This document shows, piece by piece, positions 31,601 to 33,654 of a stretch of 33,654 bases of DNA. Origin of the DNA: an uncultured Clostridia bacterium (lineage in GTDB: Bacteria; Bacillota_A; Clostridia; Christensenellales; Borkfalkiaceae). Numbering within the stretch: the stretch's first letter is position 1; each line of letters starts with the position of its first letter. A program made the position numbers and the translations under genes. The stretch is taken from assembly GCA_934292955.1 (NCBI GenBank), contig CAKQXZ010000021.1:1-33654 (forward strand), written 5' to 3'. The notes beneath the pieces are model-generated. The model had not been told where the DNA came from. It saw only the letters and a program-made list of their open reading frames with translations, and ran no database searches.

Positions 31601-31637
31601 TAAATAACTCTATGCGAACATAGAGTTATCGTTTTTT
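31601..31637. terminator. Bidirectional terminator between rpmE and the prmC fusion
   Basis: Perfect 11-bp stem ATAACTCTATG (31604-31614) / CATAGAGTTAT (31619-31629) with a CGAA loop (UUCG on the minus strand), T-runs both sides. Confidence 0.88.
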
Positions 31638-31642
31638 TAAGA

Positions 31643-31846
31643 TTACATTCCGTATCTCTTTTTGAATTTATCGACACGTCCGCCTGTATCGACAAGCTTT
31701 TGCTTACCGGTAAAGAAAGGATGGCACTTGGAGCAGATATCAACTTTGATAAGGTCACCTTTCTTGGTGGAACCCGTAATAAAAGTTTCGCCGCAAGCGC
31801 ACTGAACTTTCACCGGCTTATACTCCGGATGTATATTCGGCTTCAT
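31643..31846 (-). CDS. rpmE: 50S ribosomal protein L31
   Basis: 67 aa. The zinc-binding (C+) form: Cys16, Cys18, Cys38 and Cys41 in VQCACGETF and [16 protein letters not shown]+ L31 can act as a zinc reserve and is replaced by a Cys-lacking paralogue under zinc starvation in many bacteria; no such paralogue is in this window. The start is supported by AGGTGA 4 nt upstream. It has its own promoter, a small leader hairpin and a strong terminator, so it is probably transcribed mostly alone although it precedes the prmC fusion, the common Firmicutes order. Confidence 0.98.
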   Translation of the reverse strand: MKPNIHPEYKPVKVQCACGETFITGSTKKGDLIKVDICSKCHPFFTGKQKLVDTGGRVDKFKKRYGM

Positions 31847-31864
31847 TATATCACCTCGCTCGGT

Positions 31865-31896
31865 TTGTTACATTACCCCCTTGGGTGCAATGCCGA
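31865..31896 (-). promoter_or_regulatory. rpmE leader hairpin, candidate L31 autoregulatory element
   Basis: Minus strand CATT-GC-ACCC-AAGG-GGGT-AATG: two helices (31892-31889 with 31874-31871, and 31886-31883 with 31878-31875) separated by a bulge, at the very 5' end of the ~49-nt leader. L31 leaders controlled by the protein are known in several phyla; assignment here is inference. Confidence 0.55.
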
Positions 31897-31901
31897 AATT
31901 C

Positions 31902-31930
31902 ATTATATTATATTTTTTTTATCAAGTCAA
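31902..31930 (-). promoter_or_regulatory. Promoter of rpmE
   Basis: Minus strand TTGACT (31930-31925), 17 nt, TATAAT (31907-31902). Near consensus. Confidence 0.85.
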
Positions 31931-32031
31931 TGTTTTATACCCCGACTACCGATTTTATTTCAAAAAAAATTGCAGATTTTACGATTTTAGAACATTTGTT
32001 CGATTGAATTGCATGTATAGCGTTAAATTGC

Positions 32032-32060
32032 TTGATTTATGCGGTAAAATAATGTATAAT
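32032..32060 (+). promoter_or_regulatory. Promoter of the MDR dehydrogenase-like gene
   Basis: TTGATT (32032-32037), 17 nt, TATAAT (32055-32060). The transcript would start near 32066, at the left foot of a long hairpin. Confidence 0.75.
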
Positions 32061-32160
32061 GTTGTGCATAATATTCATTAGCACCTTTAGCGCATCGACT
32101 GCGGTTTAAGGCTTAAAACGTTATAATGAATATTATCTCTGCAACAATGCGTATTTTTTA
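32061..32160 (+). ncRNA. Long hairpin leader of the MDR gene
   Basis: ATAATATTCATTA (32068-32080) and TAATGAATATTAT (32124-32136) are perfect 13-base complements. The 43-nt loop holds a nested stem CCTT...AAGG around CGCA-TCGAC-TGCG. Flanking GTTGTGC and GCAAC may extend the stem. It is placed at the predicted 5' end of the mRNA, upstream of the GGAGAAGG ribosome binding site. It does not match a riboswitch class I know. Confidence 0.6.
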
Positions 32161-32175
32161 CGCGGGAGAAGGTAA

Positions 32176-33198
32176 ATGATTGCTATTCAGACGGCACAAG
32201 ACGGCAAACTTACAAGAATCAACAAAATGGAATTGTGCGACAACGTAGACACTTCGAAGGTAAAAATTCTTAAAGTGCTGGTAACGCCCGAAGATTTCGA
32301 TACGTTGGCGGGCGGCGCGGCGGACTGCGTTTATCCCGTTATTCCCGGGCGCGTTGCCATCGGTCAGATTTCGGACGCGAGCGAATCGGCGTATCTGACA
32401 CGCGGCACAAAGGTTTATATAAGCCCCGTTAACAGTTGCGGTAACTGCCCCGAGTGTCTTTCGGACAATGAGGTCGATTGCGCGAATTTCGAAATCGCGG
32501 GGAAAAACGTTAACGGATACTTAAGAGATTTTGCCGTGGTCGATAATAGAGACATGCACGCGCTCCCCCCGACGGTGAGCGATAACGACGCGCTTCTCAT
32601 CGACTATCTTGCGATTTCGCTTGCGGCGATGGAAAAACTCGAAATTAAAAAAGGCGAACACGTTGCGGTTATAGGCGGCGGAATACTCGGCACGATTATG
32701 TCGCTGCTGATAATTTATTATCAGGCGGTGCCCATTCTTATAGACAATAACAGCGAAAACCTGACGAGAGCGAAAGCCGCCGGCGTTTATTACAACTATT
32801 TTTCGGATAATAAACTCGAACGCGAAGTTGCCGAACGCACGGGCGCGCATATGGCGCAAAAAGTCGTTTATATTTCGGACAGCAATATAAATACCGATCT
32901 TGCGATTAAACTTTCGGCTTATAACGCAAAGATCGGCTTTGTGGGCTTTACTACCCCGAGCCTTAAAGTCAATTTCAGCGCGGCGATGAAGAAACAACTT
33001 CAGTTCGTTTGCGTTACGAACGGTTTCGGAATGGAAGAACAAGCGATAAATATCCTTGCGAACAAAGTGCTTGATTTTTCTTGCTTTGCCTTTCAGTCGG
33101 TCAAGTTCGAAAACAGCGAAAACGAACTGAGAAAAGCCGCTTTCGAACAGCACAACTCGATAACGAGAATTCCGCCCGTAATCGTTGATATGATGTAA
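32176..33198 (+). CDS. Medium-chain dehydrogenase/reductase-like protein (zinc-ADH superfamily), atypical catalytic site
   Basis: 340 aa. A GroES-like N-domain is followed by a Rossmann domain (HVAVIGGGILGTIMS, GGG at 167-169). The structural-zinc lobe is intact: Cys88, 91, 94 and 102 (NSCGNCPECLSDNEVDC), spacing CxxCxxCx7C. The catalytic-zinc ligands expected in zinc ADHs appear absent: VTPEDFDTL stands where CGTDxH is usual, and PGRVAIG where the PGHExxG glutamate/histidine site is usual. It may therefore be a non-zinc MDR reductase or bind another substrate. Similar to sorbitol/threonine-dehydrogenase-like proteins only in broad outline. The ribosome binding site is excellent (GGAGAAGG). 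Monocistronic, with own promoter and terminator. Confidence 0.82.
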   Translation: MIAIQTAQDGKLTRINKMELCDNVDTSKVKILKVLVTPEDFDTLAGGAADCVYPVIPGRVAIGQISDASESAYLTRGTKVYISPVNSCGNCPECLSDNEVDCANFEIAGKNVNGYLRDFAVVDNRDMHALPPTVSDNDALLIDYLAISLAAMEKLEIKKGEHVAVIGGGILGTIMSLLIIYYQAVPILIDNNSENLTRAKAAGVYYNYFSDNKLEREVAERTGAHMAQKVVYISDSNINTDLAIKLSAYNAKIGFVGFTTPSLKVNFSAAMKKQLQFVCVTNGFGMEEQAINILANKVLDFSCFAFQSVKFENSENELRKAAFEQHNSITRIPPVIVDMM

Positions 33199-33219
33199 TT
33201 TTTATTTTATGTTTACTGC

Positions 33220-33249
33220 ACCCCACCGTTTCGGCGGGGTATTTTTTTA
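33220..33249 (+). terminator. Terminator of the MDR gene
   Basis: ACCCC-A-CCG-TTT-CGG-C-GGGGT followed by ATTTTTTT, 22 nt past the stop. Confidence 0.88.
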
Positions 33250-33250
33250 T

Positions 33251-33291
33251 AAAAAAACCGCAGAGCAAAACAGTCTTGCGGGATTTTTTTT
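33251..33291. terminator. Bidirectional hairpin terminator facing the DHFR gene
   Basis: CCGCA (33258-33262) / TGCGG (33277-33281) with T8 on the plus and T7 on the minus strand. Two weaker hairpins, CCTTGATTTGATTAAGG (33312-33328) and CCCTAATTTAATAGGG (33344-33359), lie between it and the DHFR stop. Confidence 0.7.
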
Positions 33292-33351
33292 GAGTTTAGT
33301 TTTTATAAAACCTTGATTTGATTAAGGCTTTAAGTTTAATAATACCCTAAT

Positions 33352-33654
33352 TTAATAGGGCTTGACGTTGAGATTTTGGTAGGTGGTGAAACGGATTGTA
33401 TAGCCGTTGTCGTCTACGGGCGCGCTTTCGGATATCAGAACGAAATTTTCGTCTTTATCGAGATCGGGAAAGAAAACTTCGGCTCCGCCGTCGGCGTCTA
33501 CCTTGGTAAGGTAAACCTTTTCGCAATACGGGAGCAAAGTGCGATATACGCTTGCACCGCCGATTACAAATACGTTCTCATGCTTTTGCGCCTCGGCAAG
33601 AGCCTCCTCCTTTGAAAAGCAGACCACAGCGCCGTCTTTTGAAAAGCTTTTGTC
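33352..33654 (-). CDS. folA: Dihydrofolate reductase, C-terminal part (runs off window)
   Basis: The last ~100 residues of a DHFR; the reading frame is open to the window edge, beginning DKSFSKDGAVVCFSKEEAL. Diagnostic: NVFVIGGASVYRTLLPYCEK, the conserved GGxxxY NADPH-binding loop, then VYLTKVDADGGAEVFFPDLD and a terminal beta strand (YTIRFTTYQNL). DHFR reduces dihydrofolate to tetrahydrofolate for thymidylate and purine synthesis. The N-terminal half with the catalytic Asp/Glu is outside the window. A thymidylate synthase gene upstream would be expected but cannot be seen. Confidence 0.92.
   Translation of the reverse strand, partial: DKSFSKDGAVVCFSKEEALAEAQKHENVFVIGGASVYRTLLPYCEKVYLTKVDADGGAEVFFPDLDKDENFVLISESAPVDDNGYTIRFTTYQNLNVKPY

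Overview
The window looks like the chromosome of a low-to-moderate GC Firmicute, most likely an uncultured gut Clostridia lineage (perhaps Christensenellales; that placement is inference from gene content and style). The evidence is classic Firmicutes gene order: tpiA-gpmI-secG-rnr-smpB, rpmE-(DUF1385/prmC)-prfA, rpsB-tsf and trpS-DUF5685. There are also consensus sigma-A type promoters, strong AGGAGG-like ribosome binding sites and many intrinsic terminators. Almost all genes are on the minus strand. The exceptions are a lipid gene pair (18486-20390), one small membrane protein (20638-21180) and a dehydrogenase-like gene (32176-33198).

Layout. 1-3400 is accessory: the 5' end of a minus-strand gene with a perfect promoter, a three-gene hypothetical operon (601-2285) bracketed by a 34-bp direct repeat, a field of dispersed repeats, and a tiny two-gene operon (3075-3304) encoding a 30-aa cysteine-containing peptide and a 45-aa protein. 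3415-10464 holds dut, a large PrsA/parvulin-like lipoprotein behind a structured leader, a YfhO-type membrane protein and smpB. 10555-15729 holds rnr, secG, gpmI and tpiA. 15992-18207 holds an MgtC-like protein and a CPA2 cation/proton antiporter. 18486-20390 holds a PlsY-family acyltransferase followed by an MGDG/processive-glucosyltransferase-like gene broken by a 16-nt insertion. 21239-22757 is tsf and rpsB with a structured S2 leader. 23243-27782 holds rlmD and the operon trpS-DUF5685-J-like-membrane protein. 27928-31846 holds a P-loop ATPase, prfA, a DUF1385::PrmC fusion and rpmE with its leader. 32176-33198 is an MDR dehydrogenase-like gene with a long hairpin leader. The window ends inside a dihydrofolate reductase gene.

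How the genes work together. Translation and its quality control dominate: EF-Ts, S2, L31, RF1, PrmC, SmpB, RNase R, TrpRS and RlmD. Next come glycolysis (TIM, iPGM) and envelope/secretion functions (SecG, PrsA-like foldase, YfhO, PlsY-like, glycolipid glycosyltransferase). dUTPase and DHFR belong to thymidylate metabolism.

The most unusual layer is non-coding. Eleven copies of a ~60-100 bp element (A: GGATCCTTCG...CTCAGGATGACGG) all lie in the same orientation, all between genes, several followed by a second element (B). A separate ~21-bp quasi-palindrome (GCCGATAATCGACTTATAGGC) recurs between genes. I saw no rRNA, tRNA, CRISPR array, transposase or prophage. I found no large novel gene system; the best candidates for new biology are the repeat families, the structured leaders, the two-peptide operon, the three-gene hypothetical cassette and the palindrome-associated frameshift.
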